From: Natronosalvus rutilus
Lineage (GTDB): Archaea; Halobacteriota; Halobacteria; Halobacteriales; Natrialbaceae
Direction: 5' to 3'
NCBI RefSeq assembly: GCF_024204665.1
Contig: NZ_CP100355.1
Span: 1,407,451 to 1,471,450, forward strand
DNA length: 64,000 nt
In this document: piece by piece, positions 33,199 through 42,458 of the stretch
Layout: the number at the start of each line of letters is the position of its first letter
Numbering within the stretch: position 1 is the first letter of the stretch
Translations under genes and position numbers: made by a program
Notes under the pieces: model-generated
Seen by the model: the letters and a program-made list of their open reading frames with translations, nothing else
Told to the model about the DNA's origin: nothing
The model's database searches: none

Positions 33199-34711
33199 CG
33201 ACCAGGCAATTCGAGACGTGGTCAAAGGCGCGAGCGTCATCTACGTTGGGCTGTTTCTTGAGTTGGTTATCGCATTTGTAGCGCAGGTGCTGGCTGCGAG
33301 ATACCTCTCGGTTAGTGGATTCGGGGGATTAACGACCGGGACTGCGCTTTTAAACGTAGGCGCAATAATTGGAGGGCTTGGATTAGCCTCCGGTTTGGTA
33401 CGGTACCTCCCCCGCGTAGATGATTCGGAAAAACGCGCGCTTACCCAGTTTGCGTTTAGTGTGGTTGCGATAGCCTCTCTGCCATTAGGCCTACTGGTTT
33501 CACTCAACGCAGAATTCGTCGCAGCGACCATCTTCGACGACCCGACAGTTGAGGCGAGCATTAGAGTCTTTGGGGCAGCAATTCCATTCGCTGCCCTTCT
33601 TAACGTCGCACTAAGCGGTTTACGTGGACAATCTGAGTCAGCTCGACACGCGTTTGTTCAGAACATTCTGCATACCAGCGTCCGGCTAGTGCTTATCATC
33701 ACCGCGGTCACTTTCAGCCTCGGCCAGTTTGGATTTGCCGCTGCATACGCGATACCGTATGCCATCAGTCTCGTTGCCGCAGCCTATTTCCTTTATCGTG
33801 CGCTTCCAGAAGTTTCGGAATCGCTTGACCAGGACAGGAGATCCGACGTGTTTCGATACTCCCTCCCATTCACTATTACCGAACTTTCGAGCTTCATATA
33901 CAGAAGTATTGATATATTCCTCGTACTTCGTTTTTTGGGGAGCGCAGCGGTTGGAGTGTACGGAGTCGCGTACGCAGCTGTAGGTTTTATGCAAATGTTC
34001 TCTACTGCCTTTAATTTTATCGGAACACCGATGGCAAGCCGGCTCGAGGGTGAAGGAGATGTCTCGGGGATGATTAAGGTTTATCGATCGATAACCCGAT
34101 GGCTAGCAATTGCAAGCGTATGTGCCTTTTTCCCCCTCGGTGTGTTCTCTACGGAGTTCATTAGCGTAATTTACGGTGGGGAGTATGCTGAAGGAGGATT
34201 AGTCCTCACGATTCTGGCAATCGGGTACGCCACCAGTAACGTCCTGAACGTCCACGGGTCGCTCCTACGGGCACTTGGAAAGTCGAAGCTTCTCTCTTTC
34301 AACAGTGCCGCTGCGGCTGTCTCGAATGTCGCATTTAACATCGTATTGATTCCTACTCTCGGTATCATGGGTGCTGCCATTGCTACAGTGGTATCGTTTA
34401 TTATCCGTGATGGGATGGCAGCAATACAAATCCACTACTACGCTAATCGAACACCTCTTTCCAGAGCGACGTTAATTCCTGTTTTAATATCACTTCCGTT
34501 TGTTACCCTCGCGGTACTCATGAGGCCTATTATCCCGGTTTCGTTCGTCTTTCTCGTCCTTATTTCTGGAATATTTTCGGTAGCATATGTACTGGTCATT
34601 TTATCGATTACTGGACTCTCCCAGTATGAAATAATGATTCTCAGATCGATTGAGGAGAAGTATGAGATAGATCCCCGGATGCTCGATATATTGATAAACC
34701 GATTCTCATGA
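33188..34711 (+). CDS. Wzx-type lipid-linked oligosaccharide flippase
   Basis: A 507-residue protein of the MATE/Wzx (polysaccharide biosynthesis) superfamily with about 14 membrane segments. It begins RDVVKGASVIYVGLFLELVIAFVAQVLAAR, as haloarchaeal flippases do, and it has LRGQSESARHAFVQNI and LNVHGSLLRALGKSKL loops. It should move lipid-linked glycan across the membrane for AglB or a polymerase. Base composition is visibly more AT-rich than neighbouring genes, suggesting acquisition. The ATG at 33188 overlaps the GT4 gene. Confidence 0.86.
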   Translation: MSDSDQAIRDVVKGASVIYVGLFLELVIAFVAQVLAARYLSVSGFGGLTTGTALLNVGAIIGGLGLASGLVRYLPRVDDSEKRALTQFAFSVVAIASLPLGLLVSLNAEFVAATIFDDPTVEASIRVFGAAIPFAALLNVALSGLRGQSESARHAFVQNILHTSVRLVLIITAVTFSLGQFGFAAAYAIPYAISLVAAAYFLYRALPEVSESLDQDRRSDVFRYSLPFTITELSSFIYRSIDIFLVLRFLGSAAVGVYGVAYAAVGFMQMFSTAFNFIGTPMASRLEGEGDVSGMIKVYRSITRWLAIASVCAFFPLGVFSTEFISVIYGGEYAEGGLVLTILAIGYATSNVLNVHGSLLRALGKSKLLSFNSAAAAVSNVAFNIVLIPTLGIMGAAIATVVSFIIRDGMAAIQIHYYANRTPLSRATLIPVLISLPFVTLAVLMRPIIPVSFVFLVLISGIFSVAYVLVILSITGLSQYEIMILRSIEEKYEIDPRMLDILINRFS

Positions 34712-35305
34712 ATAATTTAGTGATTATTGCCTTTCACTGGTGGTTATATATTCGTCGGACCGAGAACAGGTTATGACCACTGGTGTTCGGCATACAGTCA
34801 CTTTACGAGAACTCCGCTCGGTTGAGGGGCGATGAAACCGCGGCCTCGACCTATATTTTAAACCCATTGGTATAATAAAACACTTTCCATTAGTGTTCTT
34901 ACCAGAGAGTTTTGATGTGGGTGACACTGCCTATCATTCTGGCTTCTAACAGCGTTTCAGTGGTTGTCGCAGCACTACTGATGCTGGCCACACTCCATAA
35001 AAATCGCATTGAAATAATTAATTTTCAATATTTGTCAACCACGATTAAATCCATCAGAGACTATATGATGGTGCTACGGGTCTCGTTACGTCTTCAGCGT
35101 TCTCCCAACTTGAGTTTTTCCTTACATAGGCTGTGCCATGTGTCGTTATCTTCCTCTGTACACACCAGGCAGGGTAGAGTCAGCCGAACTCCGGACGAAT
35201 CGAAACACCTTTAATTGATAATGGTGACGCTCAACTGTACAATCGAGATGTAGTTGATCGGCTAGACTGATACTCCGCTCGTACCGATCATTCGAATCCC
35301 GACTA
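34712..35305. other. AT-rich intergenic region
   Basis: About 590 bp between flippase and sulfatase genes. A TATA-like TATAATAAA (34871-34879) precedes a possible 99-codon frame (34915-35214) with one hydrophobic N-terminal segment (ASNSVSVVVAALLMLA) but a basic, Ser-rich remainder and no similarity. It is not strong enough to call as a gene. Nothing else is recognised. Confidence 0.4.
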
Positions 35306-36757
35306 ATGGCACCGAATATTCTTCTCGTGGTTCTTGACTCCGTACGGGCACGGAACACGTCTCTATATGAGTCCGATGCCGAGACGACTCCGTTTTTAAA
35401 GGAATTCGCTCATAAGGCAACCGTTTACGAGCAAGCGCGTGCCCCAGGAACGGATAGCCTTCAGAGTCATGCAAGCATCTTCACCGGCCTGCACGTCGCT
35501 GAACACCGGATGCGAGATATCGGAGACCGGCTCCGACCCGGCAACACCATTTGGGAGGAACTAGCCGCGGATGGATACGAGACAGGTGTGTTTTCGTACA
35601 ACTCCTATCTAACTCAGGCCCCAGTTGGTCTATCTGATGCGTTCGAAACGGTAGTTTCTGGAGAAAACCACCGTGTACCCTTCCCTGGCGGGTTTGACCC
35701 CTCAAACCTCAATCGAGATGGCTTCAAGCGCTACTTAGAATTCATGCATTGCGTTGCCAGTAGCGGGCGACCGCTACGGTCACTTGCGAACGGATTGGCA
35801 CTCTGGGACGTCACGAGGCCATTGATTCCGTCAAGATTCCAGGGGCTAAATATAGTCCCTGACAGCAAGTTTACCGACGAATTCGAGACCTGGGTGAATA
35901 ACCGTAATGGTTCGTGGGCGGCCTGTGTCAACTATATGTCTGCCCACACACCATATCTCCCTGATCCTGAGTACGACTTATGGGCCGGCCAGACGGAACG
36001 TGAATTAATGTGTGATCTTGAGTCTCACAAATGGGAGTTCATCGCCGGATGCCGGCCCTGGAGCGAACGGGCTGCTCTTGAGCGAGCTTATAATGGATGT
36101 ATACGCCAAGTCGATGCCGAGCTGAAGCGACTGCTTTCAACACTGTCCAGACATGGTGAGCTCAATAACACGCTTGTGGTCATTACCGCTGACCACGGCG
36201 AAGGATTCGGCGAAGAAGGTGCCATTCGCCCCGTTCGGTCGGTTGCACATGGGACAACTGGTGGGCTTGAGGAAGATATCCTCCATGTCCCACTCGTAGT
36301 CAAGTACCCCGACCAAACTGAAGGTACGCGTGTAAAGACTGTCGCATCCCTGACTGAGTTCCCGGCGCTCGTTAGGCGAACGATTGCTGGTGAGCGAGAC
36401 AAATCCGGATTCGTCCCCGATAATGGTCTCGTTCTGGCCTCGGATAGCGGACTGTCCGAACAGAAACGTGATAGCGTGCCGAAATACGTTGAAGATGTTG
36501 AGGTATATGAACACGGTGGTAAGGCTGTATATCGGACGACTCGAGACAATCGAATTCGAAAAGATGTCGAGTGGAACGGCAACACGATGGCGTTTGATTG
36601 CACCTATCCGAGGGAGACAATTAGGCTCGACGATCACGATCAAACGGTACTTCAGGAGGCATTCGCCGGACTCGAGCCTTCGAAGGCCGTCACATCGGAC
36701 GATGTTGTGCCAGCAGACGATGTCAAAGCACGGCTCGAACAACTCGGCTACCGGTGA
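35306..36757 (+). CDS. Sulfatase-like hydrolase (alkaline phosphatase superfamily)
   Basis: A 483-residue cytoplasmic-type sulfatase-fold enzyme. The N-terminal metal site is NILLVVLDSVRARN. The nucleophile region reads APGTDSLQSHASIFTG, with Ser/Thr but no Cys-x-Pro-x-Arg, so it is not a formylglycine sulfatase. The second metal site is VVITADHGEGFGE. Similar genes are common in haloarchaeal glycan loci and may move or remove sulfate, phosphate or phosphoglycerol groups. The C-terminus ends RLEQLGYR. No signal peptide is visible. Confidence 0.83.
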   Translation: MAPNILLVVLDSVRARNTSLYESDAETTPFLKEFAHKATVYEQARAPGTDSLQSHASIFTGLHVAEHRMRDIGDRLRPGNTIWEELAADGYETGVFSYNSYLTQAPVGLSDAFETVVSGENHRVPFPGGFDPSNLNRDGFKRYLEFMHCVASSGRPLRSLANGLALWDVTRPLIPSRFQGLNIVPDSKFTDEFETWVNNRNGSWAACVNYMSAHTPYLPDPEYDLWAGQTERELMCDLESHKWEFIAGCRPWSERAALERAYNGCIRQVDAELKRLLSTLSRHGELNNTLVVITADHGEGFGEEGAIRPVRSVAHGTTGGLEEDILHVPLVVKYPDQTEGTRVKTVASLTEFPALVRRTIAGERDKSGFVPDNGLVLASDSGLSEQKRDSVPKYVEDVEVYEHGGKAVYRTTRDNRIRKDVEWNGNTMAFDCTYPRETIRLDDHDQTVLQEAFAGLEPSKAVTSDDVVPADDVKARLEQLGYR

Positions 36758-36762
36758 CCTAA

Positions 36763-36960
36763 TCAATCAAGGTATCCTAGCTCCCGAAGTCGTTGTTTGA
36801 CTGCTTTGTCTTCCTTTATATCCGAGAGGTCAGTATCGGTCGTCTGCGCCATCTTTAGGTGTTCACTCATGACGTCCGTGAACCGATTGACGACCTCGGG
36901 ATTATCGTCGCTCACGTCTCTTGTTTCGTTGGGATCCGCCACCAGATCATACAGGTCAAA
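36763..36960 (-). pseudogene. C-terminal fragment of a second sulfatase
   Basis: On the minus strand, 66 codons read FDLYDLVADPNETRDVS (the sulfatase C-terminal LYDL-DPxE motif) and end with QRLRELGYLD and a TGA at 36763. The frame hits a stop just upstream at 36961, and no N-terminal part exists. The gene was truncated, probably with the arrival of the nearby insertion element. Confidence 0.75.
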
Positions 36961-37047
36961 CTACCTTTAGCCCGGTCCCAAAGACATTATCAGTTAGGAA
37001 TACGGGTCGTAAGAATGTCACAACCCCCTTTGGACGTACAGATGATC

Positions 37048-37631
37048 GGCAGTGTCTAGTTAGGCTAGTTTGAGGAACGAACAGGTCGTGGAGATAGTTT
37101 GGAACAATGCTCGCAGACCTGCTCAGCGAGCTGTACGCAGCGGAATTTGATGGTTGTTGGGAATGTGAGAGGACGGCGAAGCCCTCGCGGGTTGTTGTTG
37201 ATGAGACTGCTGTCAAGATCAACGGCAATTGGTCTTGAGTGTACGCTGTAATCGATCTTGACTCTCGGTTGCTCCTTGATGTCGCAGCCTTTAGACGATG
37301 AGGCACCGATCCAGCCGCCGCGTTCCTACATCGATTGACCGAGAAACACAGCTTCGGAGAGCTCGTGTTTCCCGTCGATAGCTACGGTTATCTGACTGCT
37401 ATCACTCGATTAGGGGCTGATCGGTCAGCTCAACTACGTCGAGCGAACTCTGTTCGAGAAGTGGTTTCACACGCTAAAAATTCGGGTTGACCGCTTTCAT
37501 ACCTCGTGGGTGAGCGTCGGGCGAGCGTCAAAAAAGTGGCTTGGACATTTCGTACACTACTACGACACACAATGACCGCATCAGTCACTTAACGGACAGA
37601 CGCCGGCAGAGGTGCTAAACTAGACAGTGCT
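37048..37631 (+). mobile_element. Degenerate IS6-family element (ISH14-like)
   Basis: Imperfect 14-bp terminal inverted repeats, GGCAGTGTCTAGTT (37048-37061) and, at the other end, AGCACTGTCTAGTT read on the minus strand (37618-37631), bracket a broken transposase. The length of 584 bp is shorter than an intact element of this type, consistent with decay. The transposase direction is plus. Confidence 0.7.
37066..37620 (+). pseudogene. IS6-family transposase remnant
   Basis: Recognisable DDE-transposase pieces are spread over different frames: VVVDETAVKINGNW, then YAVIDLDSRLLLDV, GTDPAAAFLHRLTEKH, VFPVDSYGYLTAITRLG, and after a frameshift LFEKWFHTLKIRVDRFHTSW and WLGHFVHYYDTQ. Several in-frame stops and at least one frameshift make it non-functional. 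Confidence 0.75.
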
Positions 37632-37673
37632 ATAGAACCAAACTCTATTATGTATTTGATGTTATATCCTGCT

Positions 37674-38216
37674 ATGGAAGCTGTCCGTTTGGATTTAGGT
37701 GGCGGGGCAGACCCCGTAGAAGATCACTTAAATATTGATTTAAGGGTAACTGAATCCGTCGATATCGTTGCATCGGCGGACAATCTTCCGTTTAAAGATG
37801 GAACCGTCAAGAGGATACATGCCAATAGCCTTGTTCCACATCTCCCTGATTTGAATAGAGCCATCGAAGAATGGTCTCGAGCATTAGAGCCGGGTGGAGA
37901 ACTTGAACTTGCTGCGACGCATGCCCACAGCACTGGCATCGTCGCTGATCCGGACCATTCCTTGTGGTCCTGGACATCTCAGACACCCGAATGGTACGAT
38001 GCCGACAGTAAGTGGAACTACTTCCACAACACCGAACTAGAACTGATTGATGTCTCGGTTGTTGGTTGGTTACGTCCGTATCGCTGGTGGCTTCGGCCAT
38101 TTTCATATCTTTACGGTAAATTAATTCACATTTCCAAGCATGATATTGCCGATGAGTTAATGAAATTCCCATTCGCGGGTGGGCGGGTCCGTGCTCGATG
38201 GCGAAAACACAAGTGA
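37674..38216 (+). CDS. SAM-dependent methyltransferase (type 11)
   Basis: A 180-residue class I methyltransferase. Motif I is LDLGGGADP (6-14), the next acidic loop is HLNIDLR, and the post-motif region SADNLPFKDGTVKRIHANSLVPHLPD is typical of Methyltransf_11. A W-rich segment (WLRPYRWWLRPFSYLYG) may contact membranes or a lipid-linked substrate. The ATG at 37674 is 27 nt from a TATA-like TATTATG and starts directly before motif I. It possibly methylates a glycan sugar. AT-rich composition. Confidence 0.78.
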   Translation: MEAVRLDLGGGADPVEDHLNIDLRVTESVDIVASADNLPFKDGTVKRIHANSLVPHLPDLNRAIEEWSRALEPGGELELAATHAHSTGIVADPDHSLWSWTSQTPEWYDADSKWNYFHNTELELIDVSVVGWLRPYRWWLRPFSYLYGKLIHISKHDIADELMKFPFAGGRVRARWRKHK

Positions 38217-38228
38217 CTGAAAGGTTGT

Positions 38229-39032
38229 TTACCGTTTAGTTAGTTTCGTTAGTATATCAGTTGCAACGACAAATCGGTGGTCGGACCAGTCGAAGAGCAG
38301 TTTGATACGATCTCGGAACTCTTGGCCGTTGTTTTCCAAGTCTGAATGGTAGTCAATAGCATCGTATGGGTGCATGTACATCGAAACGACATTGTCATTT
38401 TTCTTGAACAACCACTGCAGTGCACGCAATCCCGAGCACCCTCTTCGGTCGGTTCTTAGCGTGTGCGCCGTGGCAGTAATGTTACCATTAGGGAACGTTC
38501 GAGCCCAGACTCGGGAAGGTTTCGAAGGTTGTGCATAAGTCGTTGGAAGTTCCACGAGATCGCCGTTGTAGATGAACGGTTCTGTACGCACCGTCATTGT
38601 GTCTGGCATATAGTTGCGATACCGGACATTAATCGAGGCGTCAATCTTGAATCCAATGTCCGTCAATATATCAAGCGTTGTTTGACTGGCCTTGTGGCGG
38701 CCAGCACGGAAGGCAGTGAGTGTTTCGGGGGCCACCCCGGCAGCCCCAGCCACTGTCTTTCGGGTTTGAGAGATGAGTTCCCGTTGCCGGTCGCGAGAAA
38801 GTGCGGCGAGATCGTCTGCTTCGTGGCCGAATTCTTGAGGATGAACGTGAACACCAATTTCGTGATCCTCGGAGAGTGATTCAACGACCTCAGGGAGTTC
38901 AGTTGCGATTTGCGAAGTCGTGTATACTGTCCCTCGTGGTATCACCTCGTCAAACCACCGCATTGCATCTCTAATTCCGTCAATTGAACCGTCCTTGTTT
39001 GGTTCGAGGTCGACCGAGAACGCTAACTCCAT
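38229..39032 (-). CDS. Polysaccharide deacetylase (NodB-like) family protein
   Basis: A 267-residue carbohydrate esterase 4-like protein. Expected pieces are SVDLEPN (metal Asp), the HEIGVHVHPQEFGHE block replacing the usual HSxxHP, FRAGRHKAS, and a C-terminal YMHPYDAIDYHS. There is no signal peptide, so it would act in the cytoplasm on sugar nucleotides or lipid-linked glycan. It may deacetylate an N-acetylated sugar. It converges with the methyltransferase gene. Confidence 0.8.
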   Translation of the reverse strand: MELAFSVDLEPNKDGSIDGIRDAMRWFDEVIPRGTVYTTSQIATELPEVVESLSEDHEIGVHVHPQEFGHEADDLAALSRDRQRELISQTRKTVAGAAGVAPETLTAFRAGRHKASQTTLDILTDIGFKIDASINVRYRNYMPDTMTVRTEPFIYNGDLVELPTTYAQPSKPSRVWARTFPNGNITATAHTLRTDRRGCSGLRALQWLFKKNDNVVSMYMHPYDAIDYHSDLENNGQEFRDRIKLLFDWSDHRFVVATDILTKLTKR

Positions 39033-39068
39033 CTGTTTAACTTTCCTATAGCGGGTACAAGACTTTTT

Positions 39069-40163
39069 TTACCAATCGCCGGTAGCCGCCGTCTTAAGAA
39101 GAGCCTCGGAGTATGCGTCTCGAAGGCGTTCAGGATCAAATCGGTCGTTGAGGTCCACCGATTCATAATCCTGTTCGACGAGAATTGGTAGTCGGTCTGA
39201 GTTTTCGTAGGTCATGCTTGCCGCGAGGGCACAGTCCCCCACGTCACGGGCGAGCGTTGGCGTCCCACACGCGGCTGCCTCTAATAGGACGTTTGGGAGT
39301 CCCTCAAAGTGTGACGGACAAACCACGAGGTCTGCTGATTGGTAGTACTGGGGAATCTCTGAATGTGGGACCCGCCCGACAGCAGTGACGTTTGGGAGAG
39401 AGTTTAATCGGTGGCGTAGTGGTCCATCACCGGCAATACACCACGATATTGATGATCCGCGACAGAGAAGAGTCCGAGCGGCCTTCATTAAATCATTTGC
39501 ACCTTTGCGTTGTGAGACCCGTCCAACAGTCAACACTAGTCTCTCCGTTTCAGGTAACCCAAGTTTTGCTCTGATATCAGCGCGGCTTTCCCCCGATGCC
39601 GGCCTGAAACGGTCTCTATTAACTGGTTGTGGAATCTCGTAAGTACGTGTACCGCCGTAGCTTATTATCTGTTTTCGGCCGTACGGCCCAAGGACGATGG
39701 TTGCATCAGAACCTCGTACAGCAACTCGTCCGAGAACGTTATTTAATGCATATGTCCGCAACCTCTTTCCTGGGCTCTCTGAGAGGGTGTGTTCACGAAA
39801 GTTATCGCCTGCGAACCGAGTCAGTACAGGAACGTTGGCACACTGTCCTGCGACTGTTGTAGCGAATCCATGGGCTGGAAATTTTGTTATCTGCCATAGC
39901 AAATCTGGCCTATTGGCTTTCGCGTATCGGGTGAGCGCTTGGGATAGCGACAAAATCATTCCCACAGCTCGGTCTGTTTCGTTGAGACCGGGGTCTATGA
40001 CGCTGTATTGCCATTCATCGGGAGCAGCATCTGCTCGCAGCAAAAGGTCAATTTTGAACTCGACTGGTGACTCAGATAAAATCTCCTGAATATTACCTAA
40101 GAAAGTACGTACATTTCCGGGGAGACGAGTCCCACCGACAATACCCACGTGAACGTCAGTCAC
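39069..40163 (-). CDS. GT4-family glycosyltransferase
   Basis: A 364-residue GT-B enzyme. The C-terminal half has LVLTVGRVSQRKGANDLMKA, CIAGDGPLRHRL and EGLPNVLLEAAACGTP, the retaining GT4 donor site. The N-terminal half (VGGTRLPGNVRTFLGNI) is a typical acceptor domain. It overlaps the upstream deacetylase gene by 8 nt and belongs to a five-gene minus-strand operon (43621 to 39069). Confidence 0.87.
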   Translation of the reverse strand: MTDVHVGIVGGTRLPGNVRTFLGNIQEILSESPVEFKIDLLLRADAAPDEWQYSVIDPGLNETDRAVGMILSLSQALTRYAKANRPDLLWQITKFPAHGFATTVAGQCANVPVLTRFAGDNFREHTLSESPGKRLRTYALNNVLGRVAVRGSDATIVLGPYGRKQIISYGGTRTYEIPQPVNRDRFRPASGESRADIRAKLGLPETERLVLTVGRVSQRKGANDLMKAARTLLCRGSSISWCIAGDGPLRHRLNSLPNVTAVGRVPHSEIPQYYQSADLVVCPSHFEGLPNVLLEAAACGTPTLARDVGDCALAASMTYENSDRLPILVEQDYESVDLNDRFDPERLRDAYSEALLKTAATGDW

Positions 40164-40947
40164 TACTGTCTACCTCTGAAATCGGAACTGTCTCGTACTC
40201 CTCACTAAGGATTGAACAAAGTTTTCTGAATATATTTAATCTATCTGAAAGATCCATGCAACCGGGATGCGCGAGTATCGTCGCTGGCTGTCCCTTCCGA
40301 TGACACACCTCGATCTCTTTCAGTAACCAGTCGTACCATTCTTCAATTGTGAACGACTCATCGCCGAACGGCCCCGAAAATTCGTCCTCTGCGACGAACT
40401 TTGGCGTCCTAAACCCGTGATAGACATGTTCGTGGTCCGGGGGCGTGTTGACAGGCACAATGGTTAAACCGCTTTCACAACGAACCTGTTCGCCCGGGCC
40501 GACGACGTCAGAAAAATGTGTAAAGCCGCGCTCTGCGAGCAGCGGTACGGTGTTGTTGTCGTGGCGGTAAGCGTGGTCGCGCCAAGCTGAAATATCGACA
40601 TGACGTTCGTTGAACGCTGCAATGGTCCGGTCTATTTCCCACGCCTGGAACCTGCGTGGCCCGTTCCACGATCCGAGGAGGCCGCGAAATGCTTTGTGGG
40701 CAAGCGTCTCGAAGGCGTAATAGTTGTGGCCTCCGAGCTCGACAGTCTCCATACCTATGAGACGGTCCACAAGTTCGGGCTCCTCGCGAACAACCTTCCC
40801 GGTCAAAAACAGTGTCACTGGAACGTCAAACTCAGCTGCGATTTCAGCATATTCGACAGCTGCAGCAGCCTCAGACCGACTCATGTACGGCTGTTCACGG
40901 GTTTCAAGAGACATGTGGTGGACGTCGCCGGTGAGACAGACCGTCAT
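40156..40947 (-). CDS. Polysaccharide deacetylase (NodB-like) family protein
   Basis: A 263-residue NodB-fold protein. CLTGDVHHMS supplies the first metal Asp/His, VTLFLTGKVVREEPELVDRL is the canonical CE4 strand-helix, ELGGHNYYAFE replaces the His box and WRDHAYRHDNNT the Arg motif. ILAHPGCMDL near the C-terminus holds the last His. It is unlike the other deacetylase (38229-39032), so it is not a recent duplicate. Lacks a signal peptide. It overlaps both neighbours by a few bases. Confidence 0.82.
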   Translation of the reverse strand: MTVCLTGDVHHMSLETREQPYMSRSEAAAAVEYAEIAAEFDVPVTLFLTGKVVREEPELVDRLIGMETVELGGHNYYAFETLAHKAFRGLLGSWNGPRRFQAWEIDRTIAAFNERHVDISAWRDHAYRHDNNTVPLLAERGFTHFSDVVGPGEQVRCESGLTIVPVNTPPDHEHVYHGFRTPKFVAEDEFSGPFGDESFTIEEWYDWLLKEIEVCHRKGQPATILAHPGCMDLSDRLNIFRKLCSILSEEYETVPISEVDSSD

Positions 40948-42458
40948 TCCAGATACCCGAGGTCTTCAAGTCTGTTCTGAACGCTTTGTCGGCCCGCTGA
41001 ATCCACGCTCTCGAAGGGCAACGGGTCACATTCATCGAAGTCGTCGTCGCCGAACAGGGGGAGTGGCGTTCCATCCATGTCCGTCGGAACTGCACAGCCA
41101 ACGCTGTGGAGGACGGTCGGAGCTACGTCCGTGATCGACACGTCGCGATCAACGGCTGATGCCTCGATATCCGGACCGCTCGCGAGGAAGAGTCCCGTTC
41201 GAACGTTCTCGGCTTCCCACTGTCCGACGTCGTCGAATACCGGGTTCGACCCGATCGCTCCACTCGTGTGAACGCCCGGCCGCTGGTCGAAGACGATGTC
41301 CGGCGCTTCGTCGGTGTACGGTCCGCTATAGGCCTCGTCGCTGCGCATCACCTCTCGAGCAATCGGGTCTCCGTTCTCGTTCGTCAGCGTGGACAGATTG
41401 TCGATTATAGCATCGACCGTCTCGGGACCGTCGTCGATGACGTAGATGAGACCCTGCCCGCTGGCGATGGCCCGTGAACGTTCCCAATCTACCTTCTCGA
41501 GCTTCTGTTCGCGTTTAAATCCTTCCTCGTCTTCCGGGATTGAGTCCGTCAACCGGTCGGGTGCCAGCCGCGTTACGAGATCGTGGACGCCGAGTTTGTG
41601 GGCCAGTTTCGAGATTCGCTTCTTGTTGATACCGTACTCCGTCAGAAGATCTGATGTTTCGCTTTTGGTAACCAGGTATCCTTCGGCCTCGAGCCAGCTA
41701 TTGGCGTAAAACACTGTATCGACGTTCTTGCAACCGTGGTCTGACATCAAGAAAAGGTTGCTGTCCGGATGTTCCTCCCGAAGCCGTCCAATATGCTCGT
41801 CGATGACTTCCCACGCACGACGAGTTGGCTCACCGCGCCAAAAGAAGTGTTGAAGAACGTTGACGTAGAATACTGTGCAGTGTGCGACGTCCGGGTCTTC
41901 CTCGTCGAGAAGGCCGCGAAACGTCTCCAGTCGGCGTTCGATGAGGTCAACGATGTTATCGGCCTCCTCGAGATCACCTTTTGCGGTAACCGGCCGGTCA
42001 GGATGGAGCGTGTATCCCTCGTCATCGAGACGCGTACCCAGATCGGGGGGGTAGGCGTATTCGTTCTGCTCGCTTCCTGGCCCGCCTGCAACGAGAAATC
42101 GATCAACCTCGAACGGCGGGTACGTCATCGGGAGGTTGAGTATACCCGCAGTTCGGCCCTGTTCGTTGAGGTAGTCCCAGTAGTTGGCGCTTTTGAACGA
42201 TCGCGAGTCGGGCGTCGTAAGCGTTCGCCTGTCTGTGTCGATGCGCTCCCACCAGAAAACGCCCAGTTTTCCCGGGTTCTTTCCTGTGGAATAACATCGC
42301 CAATTCGGACACGTGACCGGGGGTAGACAGCTTTTCATATCAGTGAAGACGCCTTCGGATCGGAGCGCCTCGATGTTCGGAAGACGTCCCTCTTCCAGCC
42401 ACGGCTTGAGTAGCGCCCAGTTCGCCCCGTCGAGACCGAGTACGATTGTTTCAGTCAT
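40944..42458 (-). CDS. Alkaline phosphatase superfamily (type I phosphodiesterase/nucleotide pyrophosphatase) protein
   Basis: A 504-residue enzyme. The metal site begins IVLGLDGANW (Asp10), the putative nucleophile is Thr49 in PPVTCPNWRCYSTG, and the second metal site is LFLMSDHGCKNVD. It resembles nucleotide pyrophosphatase/phosphodiesterase members found in glycosylation loci. The C-terminus NRLEDLGYLE repeats a motif seen in the two sulfatase genes nearby. It overlaps adjacent operon genes by 4 and 1 nt. Confidence 0.83.
   Translation of the reverse strand: MTETIVLGLDGANWALLKPWLEEGRLPNIEALRSEGVFTDMKSCLPPVTCPNWRCYSTGKNPGKLGVFWWERIDTDRRTLTTPDSRSFKSANYWDYLNEQGRTAGILNLPMTYPPFEVDRFLVAGGPGSEQNEYAYPPDLGTRLDDEGYTLHPDRPVTAKGDLEEADNIVDLIERRLETFRGLLDEEDPDVAHCTVFYVNVLQHFFWRGEPTRRAWEVIDEHIGRLREEHPDSNLFLMSDHGCKNVDTVFYANSWLEAEGYLVTKSETSDLLTEYGINKKRISKLAHKLGVHDLVTRLAPDRLTDSIPEDEEGFKREQKLEKVDWERSRAIASGQGLIYVIDDGPETVDAIIDNLSTLTNENGDPIAREVMRSDEAYSGPYTDEAPDIVFDQRPGVHTSGAIGSNPVFDDVGQWEAENVRTGLFLASGPDIEASAVDRDVSITDVAPTVLHSVGCAVPTDMDGTPLPLFGDDDFDECDPLPFESVDSAGRQSVQNRLEDLGYLE

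Noticed and set aside
34915-35214. Possible 99-residue membrane protein between flippase and sulfatase
   Set aside because: One hydrophobic segment only, then a basic Ser-rich stretch with no similarity and non-gene-like codon use; left as intergenic.
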